A stretch of 10,997 nt of DNA from Candidatus Pygmaiobacter gallistercoris (GTDB taxonomy: Bacteria > Bacillota > Clostridia > Oscillospirales > Ruminococcaceae), in the NCBI GenBank assembly GCA_019113125.1, contig DXIA01000119.1:1-10997 (forward strand), given 5' to 3'. The translations under genes and the position numbers were made by a program. Shown here in pieces: positions 1 to 5,864 of this stretch (position 1 is the first letter of the stretch; the number at the start of each line of letters is the position of its first letter). The notes under the pieces are model-generated. The model was given only the letters and a program-made list of their open reading frames with translations. It had not been told where the DNA came from and ran no database searches.

Positions 1-7
1 GGCGGAG

Positions 8-39
8 TTTTCCACCAAATCGGGGCGGGGTGTGGAAAA
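8..39. other. Imperfectly understood inverted repeat at left edge
   Basis: TTTTCCAC (8-15) and GTGGAAAA (32-39) are perfect 8-base reverse complements separated by 16 bases. The right arm contains the GTG proposed as the terminase start. On the minus strand the right arm plus one base reads TTTTCCACA, one mismatch from the DnaA-box consensus TTATCCACA. It could be a protein-binding site, a weak RNA hairpin, or chance. No function is claimed. Confidence 0.3.
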
Positions 40-1561
40 GTCCGCGCCCACAGCCGCAGAGAACCCAAAACGGGGAGCGCGGGGCGGCGGGAGCGACGGC
101 ACCGCGACCCTCCCCGCAGCCGGAGAAATCTCCGTGGCACCCCCGGACCGGCGCACCGGCGGCGGGAGCGACAACGCGGCGCGCTGGCGGATGGGGGAGC
201 CGAACCCGAAACAGCGGGCCTTCTTCGCCGCCCGCAGCCGCTTCGTCGCCTACGGCGGCGCCCGGGGCGGCGGCAAGAGCTGGGCCGTCCGCAAAAAGGC
301 GGCCGCCCTCGCCCTCTACTATGCCGGCATCCGGATTCTGATCCTGCGGCGCAGCTACCCCGAGCTGCGGGAGAACCATATCCTGCCGATGCGGGCGGAT
401 CTCGAGGGGATCGCCCTCTACAAGGAGAGCGACAAGAGCTTTGTCTTCTCCTCCGGCAGCCGGATTTTGTTCGGATACTGCGACTCGGAGAGCGATGTGC
501 TGCGGTACCAGGGGCAGGAGTACGATGTGATCTTCCTCGACGAGGCGACCCAGTTCACCGAGTTCCAGTTTCTCACCCTGACCGCCTGTCTGCGGGGGGC
601 GAACCGGCTGCCCAAGCGGTTCTACCTGACCTGCAACCCCGGCGGGGTGGGGCATGACTGGGTGAAACGGCTCTTCATCGACCGGCGGTACCGGGGGGCC
701 GAGCGGGCGGAGGACTACACCTTCATCCCGGCGACCGTCTACGACAACGCGGCGCTGCTCGCGCAGGATCAGGGGTATCTGCGGATGCTCGAGAACCTGC
801 CCGGGCCCCAGCGGCGGGCCTGGCTCGACGGCTGCTGGGACCTGCTCGAGGGGCGGTTCTTCGAGGAATTCGACCGGGCGGTCCACGTCCGGCGGCCGTT
901 TGGGATCCCCGCCCACTGGCGGCGGTATGTCGCGATCGACTACGGGATGGACATGCTCGCCGCCTGCTGGATCGCGGTGGACGAGGCCGGGCGGGCGGTG
1001 GTCTACCGGGAGCTCTACGAGGGCCGGGACAACGGCAGGGGCGAGGGGGGCCGCGGCCACATCATCAGCGCGGCGGCGGCCCGGCTGGTCGAGGAGAACC
1101 GGGGCGAGCCGGTCGCGGCCTGGCTCGCGCCGCCCGACCTCTGGAACCGGCGGCAGGAGACCGGCCGCAGCGCGGCCGAGATCTTTTATGAGAACGGGGT
1201 CCCGCTGACCCGCACCGGCAACGAGCGGGTGGCGGGCTGGCTGGCGGTGCGGGAGTGGCTCGCCCCCCGCCCCGACGAGGACGGGGTGCTGCGGCCGCGG
1301 CTGACCATCTTTGATTGCTGCACCGAGCTGATCCGCTGCCTTGCGAGCCTCTGCCGGGACGACAAGAACCCGGAGGACGCGGCGACCCGCCCCCACGAGC
1401 TGACCCACGCGCCGGACGCGCTGCGGGGCTTTTGCAGCTGGTGGATCAGCCCGTCGGGGCCCGCGCCGCGGCGAACACACGATCTGCTGACCGACGACTT
1501 TCATCTTGCCCGCCGGCGGGGGGACCCGCTCGGGCGGGGGGACGCGGTCGAGGTGATCTAG
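32..1561 (+). CDS. terL: Phage terminase large subunit (DNA-packaging ATPase/nuclease)
   Basis: This is the motor that pumps phage DNA through the portal into the procapsid and cuts the concatemer. In the 509-residue reading, Walker A is GGARGGGKS (residues 75-83), Walker B is VIFLDEA (166-172) and the coupling motif is YLTCNPGG (198-205). The C-terminal RNase H-like nuclease shows candidate metal-binding acids D303 (AIDYGMD), D369 (PPDLW) and D462 (HAPDALR). Both domains are intact. The start is uncertain. GTG at 32 has only a weak G-rich upstream sequence. ATG at 191 would give 456 residues beginning just before the conserved PNPKQ segment, but also lacks a good SD. The frame is open to the left window edge, so a start outside the window is also possible. 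Residues 1-53 are low-complexity and not typical of the family. No small terminase subunit is visible; it would be expected upstream. Confidence 0.94.
   Translation: MEKSAPTAAENPKRGARGGGSDGTATLPAAGEISVAPPDRRTGGGSDNAARWRMGEPNPKQRAFFAARSRFVAYGGARGGGKSWAVRKKAAALALYYAGIRILILRRSYPELRENHILPMRADLEGIALYKESDKSFVFSSGSRILFGYCDSESDVLRYQGQEYDVIFLDEATQFTEFQFLTLTACLRGANRLPKRFYLTCNPGGVGHDWVKRLFIDRRYRGAERAEDYTFIPATVYDNAALLAQDQGYLRMLENLPGPQRRAWLDGCWDLLEGRFFEEFDRAVHVRRPFGIPAHWRRYVAIDYGMDMLAACWIAVDEAGRAVVYRELYEGRDNGRGEGGRGHIISAAAARLVEENRGEPVAAWLAPPDLWNRRQETGRSAAEIFYENGVPLTRTGNERVAGWLAVREWLAPRPDEDGVLRPRLTIFDCCTELIRCLASLCRDDKNPEDAATRPHELTHAPDALRGFCSWWISPSGPAPRRTHDLLTDDFHLARRRGDPLGRGDAVEVI
83..172 (+). repeat. 15-bp direct repeat in the terminase 5' region
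   Basis: An identical 15-base unit, GGCGGCGGGAGCGAC, occurs at 83-97 and 158-172, exactly 75 bases (25 codons) apart. In the terminase frame both copies read GGGSD (residues 18-22 and 43-47). The spacing keeps the frame. The repeat sits in a low-complexity N-terminal extension ahead of the conserved ATPase domain, so it may mark a small duplication or a linker. Confidence 0.5.
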
Positions 1562-1574
1562 GGAGGAGAGAAAC

Positions 1575-1877
1575 ATGGAAGGACTGTTGCTGCTGCTCGC
1601 CGTCGTCGCCGGCGCCGCTGTGGGCGCCGCCTTCGGCATTGCGTTTGGCGCCACGGCGACCGGAATTTTGATCGGCCGCGGGCGCGGGCGGCCCGGGGCG
1701 GAAAAGACGCCGGGGGACGCACCGGGGGACGGGCCAAAATCCGCACAGCGGGACGGGCCGGATGCGGCGCAGACGGCGGCGGAGCGCCGGCGGGACGCGC
1801 GGTTTGCGGCGATCCTCGCGAATATTGATCTCTACGACGGCACCGACGCCGGGCAGCGGGAGATCGCAGAGGAATGA
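1575..1877 (+). CDS. Small single-TM phage protein between terminase and portal
   Basis: A 100-residue protein starts at ATG 1575 behind a GGGAGGAGAG SD, 13 bases after the terminase stop. Residues 3-34 form one long hydrophobic, glycine/alanine-rich segment (many small residues, as in packed TM helices). It is followed by R35, R37 and R39, which by the positive-inside rule places the C-terminal part in the cytoplasm. Residues 36-75 are charged, Pro/Gly-rich and probably disordered. The C-terminus carries a more conserved-looking segment, NIDLYDGTDAGQREI (83-97), resembling tails I recall in short phage proteins near the portal genes of Firmicutes phages. The function is unknown. Its position suggests a structural or assembly role, for example membrane association of packaging components, but this is inference. 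It is not an obvious holin, since it has one TM and is far from the lysin. Confidence 0.75.
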   Translation: MEGLLLLLAVVAGAAVGAAFGIAFGATATGILIGRGRGRPGAEKTPGDAPGDGPKSAQRDGPDAAQTAAERRRDARFAAILANIDLYDGTDAGQREIAEE

Positions 1878-1986
1878 GAGACATGGCGGGACCGGCGGCG
1901 GGGCGGCACTCTGGCGAGACTGCATCGCCCGCGCATCCGGCGGGACCCGGCGCTGCCGGGGGGAGGTTTAAAAAGGAGGAGAGAGG

Positions 1987-3603
1987 ATGAGCGAAGGGCG
2001 CTGCACCGCGATCTGGGAGCGGTACGAGGCCGGGCGGGAACACCACCGCCGGGCAAATCTCTACCGGGGGGATGAGCGGTGCCACCGATTCTATGAGGGG
2101 GACCAGTGGGCGGGGATCCGCTCGGGCGGCGAGGAGCTGCCGAGCCTCAACTTCATCCGCCCGATCTGCAAGTACAAGGTCGCGACGGTGGCGATGAACG
2201 ACACCGCCATCATCTACACCCCCCAGACCGAGGACCCGGCCGCGGCGCTGCTCTGCCGGCTGCTGACCGCCTACGCGGCGGTCCAGTGGGAGCAGGCGGG
2301 GATGGACGCCCTCAAGTGGGAGGTGGTGCGGGGGGCCTGCGTGACCGGCGACCACTACCTCTACTGCTTTGCCGAGAGCGGGGCGGCCCTCGGGTCGGGG
2401 GGGCCGGTGCTGCGGCTGCAGAGCATCCCCCGCACCGAGATCTACCTCGCCGACGAGCAGCAGCCGGATCTGCAGCAGCAGGAGTGGATCCTGATCGCCG
2501 AGCGCCGGCCGGTCGCCCAGCTGCGGCGGCAGGCGAAGGCAAACGGGATCCCGGCGCGGCAGATCGCCCGGATCCTGCCCGACGAGGCGGACGACACCCA
2601 GGTCGGCGCAACCGGGGCGGACGAGGTCGCGCGGGAGGAAAAGTGCACCAGCCTCCTGTTTTTGCAAAGGCGGGAGGACGGGCTGCACTTCTGCCGCGCG
2701 ACCAGAGAGGTGGTCTACCAGCCCGAGCAGGTGATCCCGGGGCTCGACTGGTACCCCGTCTGCGGGATGCGGTGGGAGCAGAAGGCCGGCAGCGCCCGGG
2801 GGGTCGGGGTGGTCGGCCCGCTGATCCCAAACCAGATCGAGGTCAACCGGACGCTGGCGCGGCGGGCGGTCTGCGTCAAGCGGTACAGCTTTCCGACCGC
2901 GGTCTACGACGCCGACCGGGTGGCAAACCCCGAGGCGCTGGGCCGGGTCGGGGCGAGCCTCAAGGTCAAAAACCTCGCCGGGGTGCCGCTGACCAGCATG
3001 GTGCAGTACCTCACCCCGGTCGGGATCGGGGCGGACGCGGCGGCGCTGCAAAGCGAGCTGGTCTCTCTGAGCCGGGAGCTCGAGGGCGCGTCCGACGCCG
3101 CGACCGGCCAGGTCGACCCGACGCGGGCGAGCGGCGAGGCGATCAAGGCGGCGCGGGACCAGAGCGCGCTGGTGCTCAACGAGCAGATCGCCGCCTACCG
3201 GCGGATGATCGAGCAGCTCGCCGGCATCTGGCTGCGGCTCTGGGCGGCCTACGCCGGCAACGGGCTGACGCTCCGGCTGCCGGATGAGGAGGGCGCGGCC
3301 TGCCGGCGGATCGAGCTGCCCCCCGGCGCGCTCGACCGGCTCGCGGTGGACGTGCGGATCGACATCTCCCCGATCGACCCGTACAGCGTGCTCTCCCGCC
3401 AGATGGCGCTCGAGAACGCCCTCGCGGCGGGGCACATCACCTTCGAGGAGTATGTCGGCGCGCTCGACGCGAACGGCTCGGCGCCGCGGGATCGGTTCCG
3501 GGAGATCCTCGCCGCCCGGCGGGCGAAGGGGGGTGAGGCGGATGCAGTGTCCCCTCTGCAGGATGGAGGCGGCGATCCGGCTGCTGCCGGCGCCGCGGGC
3601 TGA
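1987..3603 (+). CDS. Phage portal protein
   Basis: The 538-residue protein probably forms the dodecameric ring at the capsid vertex through which DNA enters and to which the terminase and head-tail adaptor dock. The start is ATG 1987 with AAGGAGG at 1973-1979 (7-base spacing). Supporting segments are RFYEGDQW (34-41) followed by LPSLNFIRPI (51-60), the entry motif of many portals; a central beta-rich wing/clip region; and TRASGEAIKAARDQ (379-392) leading into a long amphipathic helix (to about residue 420), matching the portal stem and crown helices. Length is normal for the family. Gene order (terminase before, scaffold and coat after) supports the call. Its last 62 bases overlap the next gene in another frame, implying translational coupling. 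The exact portal family (P22-, SPP1- or T7-like) cannot be settled by eye. Confidence 0.9.
   Translation: MSEGRCTAIWERYEAGREHHRRANLYRGDERCHRFYEGDQWAGIRSGGEELPSLNFIRPICKYKVATVAMNDTAIIYTPQTEDPAAALLCRLLTAYAAVQWEQAGMDALKWEVVRGACVTGDHYLYCFAESGAALGSGGPVLRLQSIPRTEIYLADEQQPDLQQQEWILIAERRPVAQLRRQAKANGIPARQIARILPDEADDTQVGATGADEVAREEKCTSLLFLQRREDGLHFCRATREVVYQPEQVIPGLDWYPVCGMRWEQKAGSARGVGVVGPLIPNQIEVNRTLARRAVCVKRYSFPTAVYDADRVANPEALGRVGASLKVKNLAGVPLTSMVQYLTPVGIGADAAALQSELVSLSRELEGASDAATGQVDPTRASGEAIKAARDQSALVLNEQIAAYRRMIEQLAGIWLRLWAAYAGNGLTLRLPDEEGAACRRIELPPGALDRLAVDVRIDISPIDPYSVLSRQMALENALAAGHITFEEYVGALDANGSAPRDRFREILAARRAKGGEADAVSPLQDGGGDPAAAGAAG
3526..3536 (+). promoter_or_regulatory. Ribosome binding site inside the portal 3' end
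   Basis: AAGGGGGGTGA is a near-match to the full anti-16S complement AAGGAGGTGA (a G where A is usual, still able to wobble-pair). It lies 5 bases before ATG 3542. Its presence inside the portal coding sequence selects that start and supports the overlapping small gene as real. Confidence 0.65.
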
Positions 3604-3700
3604 CGGGGTGCGGGTGCAGGAGTTCTGCTGCCGCTGCCGCAGCTGCGAGAACTATGGCCGGGTGATCGCCCGGCGGGAGATCAAAAAGGAGGAGGGATGA
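3542..3700 (+). CDS. Small zinc-ribbon protein overlapping portal end
   Basis: This 52-residue protein has six cysteines: CPLC (3-6) and a C-terminal cluster C29, C30, C32, C35. The spacing of a CxxC pair, about 22-25 residues, and a second CxxC pair (29/32 or 32/35) is that of a treble-clef or zinc-ribbon fold binding one zinc. It starts inside the portal gene (62-base overlap) behind a strong SD and ends in ATGA overlap with the scaffold start, so portal, zinc ribbon and scaffold appear translationally coupled. The C-terminal tail is basic (RRE, KK). The role is unknown. Small zinc-ribbon proteins such as Mu Com bind mRNA, and others are assembly factors; similarity to Com is only in the fold type. 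A chance ORF is unlikely given the cysteine spacing and SD. Confidence 0.75.
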   Translation: MQCPLCRMEAAIRLLPAPRADGVRVQEFCCRCRSCENYGRVIARREIKKEEG

Positions 3701-4179
3701 GGATGGAGAACGAGGAACTGCGGCTGCAGGGCGAGCAGCAGATCGAGCAGCCGGCGGAGCAGCCGGCGGAGCAGCCCGCAGAGCAGCCCGCGCCGGAGCT
3801 TGCGGCCTTTGCCGCGGCGCTGCGGCAGGGGTCGCCGGACAGGGAGGAGGCCTTCCGGGCGCTGCAGCAGCGGGAGGCCGCGCGGGTCTTCAAGGAGGAC
3901 CTCGCGGCGATCCGGGCCGCCTGGCCGGACGAGAAGGCCGAGAGCATCGCGCAGCTCGGCCCGCAGTTTGCCGCGATCTGCGCGGCGGGGGTGGAGCCGC
4001 TCGCCGCCTACGAGGCGCTGCGGGCCCAGCGGCAGCGGCGCAGCGCCCCGAGCACCGGGCCGGTCGCGGCGGGCGGCGGCGACGGGGCCTACTTCTCCCG
4101 GGACGAGGTCGCCCGGATGAGCCGGGAGGAGATCCACCGCAACTTTGACAGCATCCGACGCTCGATGCGCCGCTGGTGA
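3697..4179 (+). CDS. Phage scaffolding protein
   Basis: The 160-residue protein probably directs coat-protein assembly into the procapsid and is then expelled or cleaved. It lies directly before the coat gene, the usual scaffold position. Residues 17-32 are four tandem EQPA units. Residues about 35-115 are rich in Ala, Gln, Glu and Arg and predicted helical. The C-terminus has AYFSRDEVARMSREE (131-145) followed by a basic SIRRSMRRW (152-160), the kind of helix that binds coat subunits in other scaffolds. Two starts are possible: ATG 3697 (ATGA overlap with the zinc-ribbon stop, 4 bases after AAGGAGG at 3686-3692) and ATG 3703 (10 bases after it), differing by two residues. No protease gene is visible beside it, so processing cannot be inferred. 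A head-associated structural protein is the alternative. Confidence 0.8.
   Translation: MRMENEELRLQGEQQIEQPAEQPAEQPAEQPAPELAAFAAALRQGSPDREEAFRALQQREAARVFKEDLAAIRAAWPDEKAESIAQLGPQFAAICAAGVEPLAAYEALRAQRQRRSAPSTGPVAAGGGDGAYFSRDEVARMSREEIHRNFDSIRRSMRRW
3745..3792 (+). repeat. Four tandem 12-bp units coding EQPA
   Basis: The unit GAGCAGCC(G/C)GC(G/A) is repeated four times in the scaffold gene and encodes (EQPA)x4, residues 17-32. Units 1 and 2 are identical; units 3 and 4 differ by third-position changes. Because the unit is a multiple of three, copy-number change by slippage would keep the frame and only alter the length of this disordered N-terminal spacer. Confidence 0.85.
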
Positions 4180-4209
4180 TCGGGCAGAGCAGAAAAGGAG
4201 GAACAGAGT

Positions 4210-5046
4210 ATGGGTTATCGCAATTTTATCCCCGAGGTCTGGTCGGAGGCGATCGACCGGGAGCTCGAACGCGCCCTCGTCTTTGCCGAGGGCTGCAACC
4301 GGCAGTATGAGGGGGAGGTCAGGAAGATGGGGGACAGCGTGCGGATCCTCGGGGTCGGCCGGCCCACCATCGTGACCACCGAGGACCGGGAGATCACCCT
4401 CGCAGAGCCGGAGGAGGTGGACGACACCAGCCTGCTGCTGCCGGTGCGGCAGATCAGCTACTTCCACTACAAGGTGGACGACATCGACAAGCGCCAGGCG
4501 GTCGGCGGGGTGCTCGAGGCGCTCAACGCCGAGGCGACGGCGGGCCTCGCCGACGCGATGGACCGGCATATCGCGGCGCAGGCGGCCTCCCGCGACGCGG
4601 TGCAGCTCGCCGCCTCCCCCGTCACCCTGACCGCCGACAACGTCCTCGAGCAGATCGACGCGGCGCTCGAAAAGCTCTACGCCAATGACGTAAAGCCGAA
4701 TGGCCGGATCATGATGGAGGTCCCGCCCTGGTTCTACCTGCGGCTCAAGACCGCCTACACCGCCCTCGACACCGACAACTCGAAGATCCTCGAGAACGGC
4801 CGGGTCGGCCGGTACGGCAATGTCGAGATCAAGATGAGCAACAACGTCGCGACCGATGGGTCGGGCAACAGCCTGGTGATGGTGCACACCGACAAGGCGA
4901 TCGCCTTTGTCAAGCCGGTCACCCACACCGAGGCCTACCGCCCCGAAAAGGGCTTTTGCGACGCGGTCAAGGGCTTTGTGCTCTACCAGGCGCGGATCGT
5001 CCGGCCCAAGGAGCTGATCGTCCTCAGCTGCAAGGCGGGGTCGTAA
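4210..5046 (+). CDS. Major capsid (coat) protein, HK97-fold type
   Basis: This 278-residue protein is the probable main shell subunit. The start is ATG 4210 with AAGGAGG at 4195-4201 (8-base spacing), one of the best SDs in the window, fitting a highly expressed gene. Features typical of coat proteins of this class are the N-terminal arm NFIPEVWSEAI (5-15), NRQYEG followed by a GDSVRI strand (30-46), a long central helix (about 91-130), PPWFYLRLK (172-180), the NNV turn (211-213), HTDKAIAF (226-233) and the C-terminal EAYRPEKGFCDAVKG (241-255). No N-terminal delta domain or fused protease is present; the neighbouring scaffold gene supplies that function. It is compact for the family, close to the minimum for an HK97 fold. 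Context (scaffold before, decoration-like protein after) is classical. Fold assignment is by recognition, not search. Confidence 0.9.
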   Translation: MGYRNFIPEVWSEAIDRELERALVFAEGCNRQYEGEVRKMGDSVRILGVGRPTIVTTEDREITLAEPEEVDDTSLLLPVRQISYFHYKVDDIDKRQAVGGVLEALNAEATAGLADAMDRHIAAQAASRDAVQLAASPVTLTADNVLEQIDAALEKLYANDVKPNGRIMMEVPPWFYLRLKTAYTALDTDNSKILENGRVGRYGNVEIKMSNNVATDGSGNSLVMVHTDKAIAFVKPVTHTEAYRPEKGFCDAVKGFVLYQARIVRPKELIVLSCKAGS

Positions 5047-5074
5047 CACGAGCAGAAGGAAAGGAGAAAACCAG

Positions 5075-5404
5075 ATGGCTGCAACCGAAATTGTACTGAC
5101 CAGAATTCCACTCTCGGGCGGGGTCGAGCTGCCCACCCTCGCCGCCCTGAACGCGGAGGGGGCGAAGATCCCCTTCACCGAGCAGGACACCAGGACCCTG
5201 ATCCTCGTCGAGAACACCGGCAGCGCGGGCAAGATCGTCTTCAAGGCCGGCAGCGGCATTCAGGGGGTCGCGGACCTCGCGGTGACGGTGGCGCAGGGCA
5301 AGACGATGGCCTTTGTCCTCGAGAGCGGCTGTTTCAAGCGGGAGGGCGCGGTCTTTGTGACCGGCCCGACCAGCATGAAGGTCGGGGCGCTGCTGCTGCC
5401 CTGA
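5075..5404 (+). CDS. Probable head decoration or minor capsid protein
   Basis: The 109-residue protein starts at ATG 5075 after an AAAGGAG SD, 28 bases downstream of the coat stop. It is nearly all beta-strand in appearance: alternating hydrophobic residues in TLILVENT (41-48), KIVFKAG (53-59), IQGVADLAVTV (62-72), MAFVLESG (78-85) and VGALLLP at the very end (103-109). This suits a small beta-sandwich stabilising the capsid surface. The order scaffold, coat, small beta protein matches decoration (lambda gpD-like by position) or head-fibre genes in many phages. It has no signal peptide or TM segment. A subunit of the head-tail interface is possible but less likely, since the adaptor gene is elsewhere. 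It is the last plus-strand gene before the minus-strand cassette. Confidence 0.7.
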   Translation: MAATEIVLTRIPLSGGVELPTLAALNAEGAKIPFTEQDTRTLILVENTGSAGKIVFKAGSGIQGVADLAVTVAQGKTMAFVLESGCFKREGAVFVTGPTSMKVGALLLP

Positions 5405-5417
5405 CGGTGTGACGGAC

Positions 5418-5458
5418 AAAAAGGAGCGCCCCGCGGCCGGAGGACCGGCCGCGGGGCG
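5418..5458 (-). terminator. Rho-independent terminator for the minus-strand cassette
   Basis: A perfect inverted repeat pairs 5427-5440 (CGCCCCGCGGCCGG) with 5445-5458, a 14-bp GC-only stem with a 4-base loop (5441-5444). Read on the minus strand it is followed, after four bases, by TTTTT (complement of 5418-5422), the normal order for an intrinsic terminator. On the plus strand no T-run follows. It therefore terminates transcripts coming from the two membrane-protein genes (19 bases past the second stop) and should interfere little with plus-strand late transcription. Confidence 0.78.
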
Positions 5459-5476
5459 GGGGCGGGGCGGGCAAAA

Positions 5477-5857
5477 TCAAAAAAATCTGGCGGCCAGCCA
5501 GCGGAAAAACCGGCGGATCCGCTGCTGCAGCCAAAGGAGCGGGGGCGAGTCGGGCGCGGATAAAAAGACATAAAAAGAAGCGGCAAACCCGATGATCAGG
5601 ATGGCAAATCCCTGCATCGGGTCAAAGGTTCCGTACTGCAGCGGCTGCAGCCGGTAGACGACAAGGCAGAAGATGGCGACGGCGAGGGAGGAGAGGATCC
5701 GGTGCCGCGCAAAGAACGGCAGGCCGAGCAGCAGCCAGAGCAGCAGGCTCAGCAGGAAGGGGCCGAACAGGGCGCAGAGCATCAGGATCCGGCCGCCGGG
5801 GGTCGCGACGATATGGGAGAAATATCCGCCATGGGACATCAAAAACAGAAAGACCAC
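5477..5857 (-). CDS. Small three-TM membrane protein, paralogue 2 of the minus-strand pair
   Basis: The longest reading is 126 residues, an integral membrane protein of unknown function. Predicted TM segments lie at about 24-46, 54-72 and 82-100, followed by a basic amphipathic C-terminal helix (105-126) ending RWLAARFF. It is plainly homologous to the adjacent minus-strand gene. Shared positions include GPFLLS, the pattern WL....P.F.RH, FCL.VY.LQP, a third TM with SF, and the terminal RFF. The stop codon of the upstream paralogue is 7 bases away, so the two form one transcription unit. The start is unclear. GGAGGTG (5855-5861) overlaps the GTG at 5857, so initiation may instead be at TTG 5842 or ATG 5839 (12 and 15 bases downstream), giving about 120-121 residues. 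Composition is nearer the phage average than its partner. A holin is conceivable from size and TM count, but strand and location argue against it. Confidence 0.8.
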   Translation of the reverse strand: MVFLFLMSHGGYFSHIVATPGGRILMLCALFGPFLLSLLLWLLLGLPFFARHRILSSLAVAIFCLVVYRLQPLQYGTFDPMQGFAILIIGFAASFYVFLSAPDSPPLLWLQQRIRRFFRWLAARFF

Positions 5858-5861
5858 CTCC
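5855..5861 (-). promoter_or_regulatory. Shine-Dalgarno sequence overlapping a possible GTG start
   Basis: GGAGGTG on the minus strand begins 3 bases after the stop of the upstream paralogue. Its last three bases are the GTG that opens the longest reading of the downstream gene. A ribosome bound here cannot use that GTG efficiently, so a start further down (TTG 5842 or ATG 5839) is more likely. Neither has ideal spacing. Confidence 0.55.
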
Positions 5862-5864
5862 GAA

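Noticed and set aside
1946..1960. Short hairpin CCCGGC-GCT-GCCGGG before the portal gene as a terminator
   Set aside because: Only a 6-bp stem with no T-run after it, in a region where GC-rich palindromes are frequent by chance.
2106..3287. 393-codon plus-strand frame inside the portal gene
   Set aside because: Extreme Gly/Arg/Ala/Pro content, no plausible initiation site, and full overlap with the portal frame.
1558..3435. 625-codon open frame on the minus strand opposite the portal gene
   Set aside because: Its product is an Arg/Pro/Leu-rich low-complexity sequence with no motif or SD. It mirrors the high third-position GC of the portal, whose protein is recognisable.
3652..5259. 535-codon minus-strand frame opposite scaffold and coat genes
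   Set aside because: It is antisense to two recognisable structural genes with strong SDs, and its composition is that of a GC-rich shadow frame.
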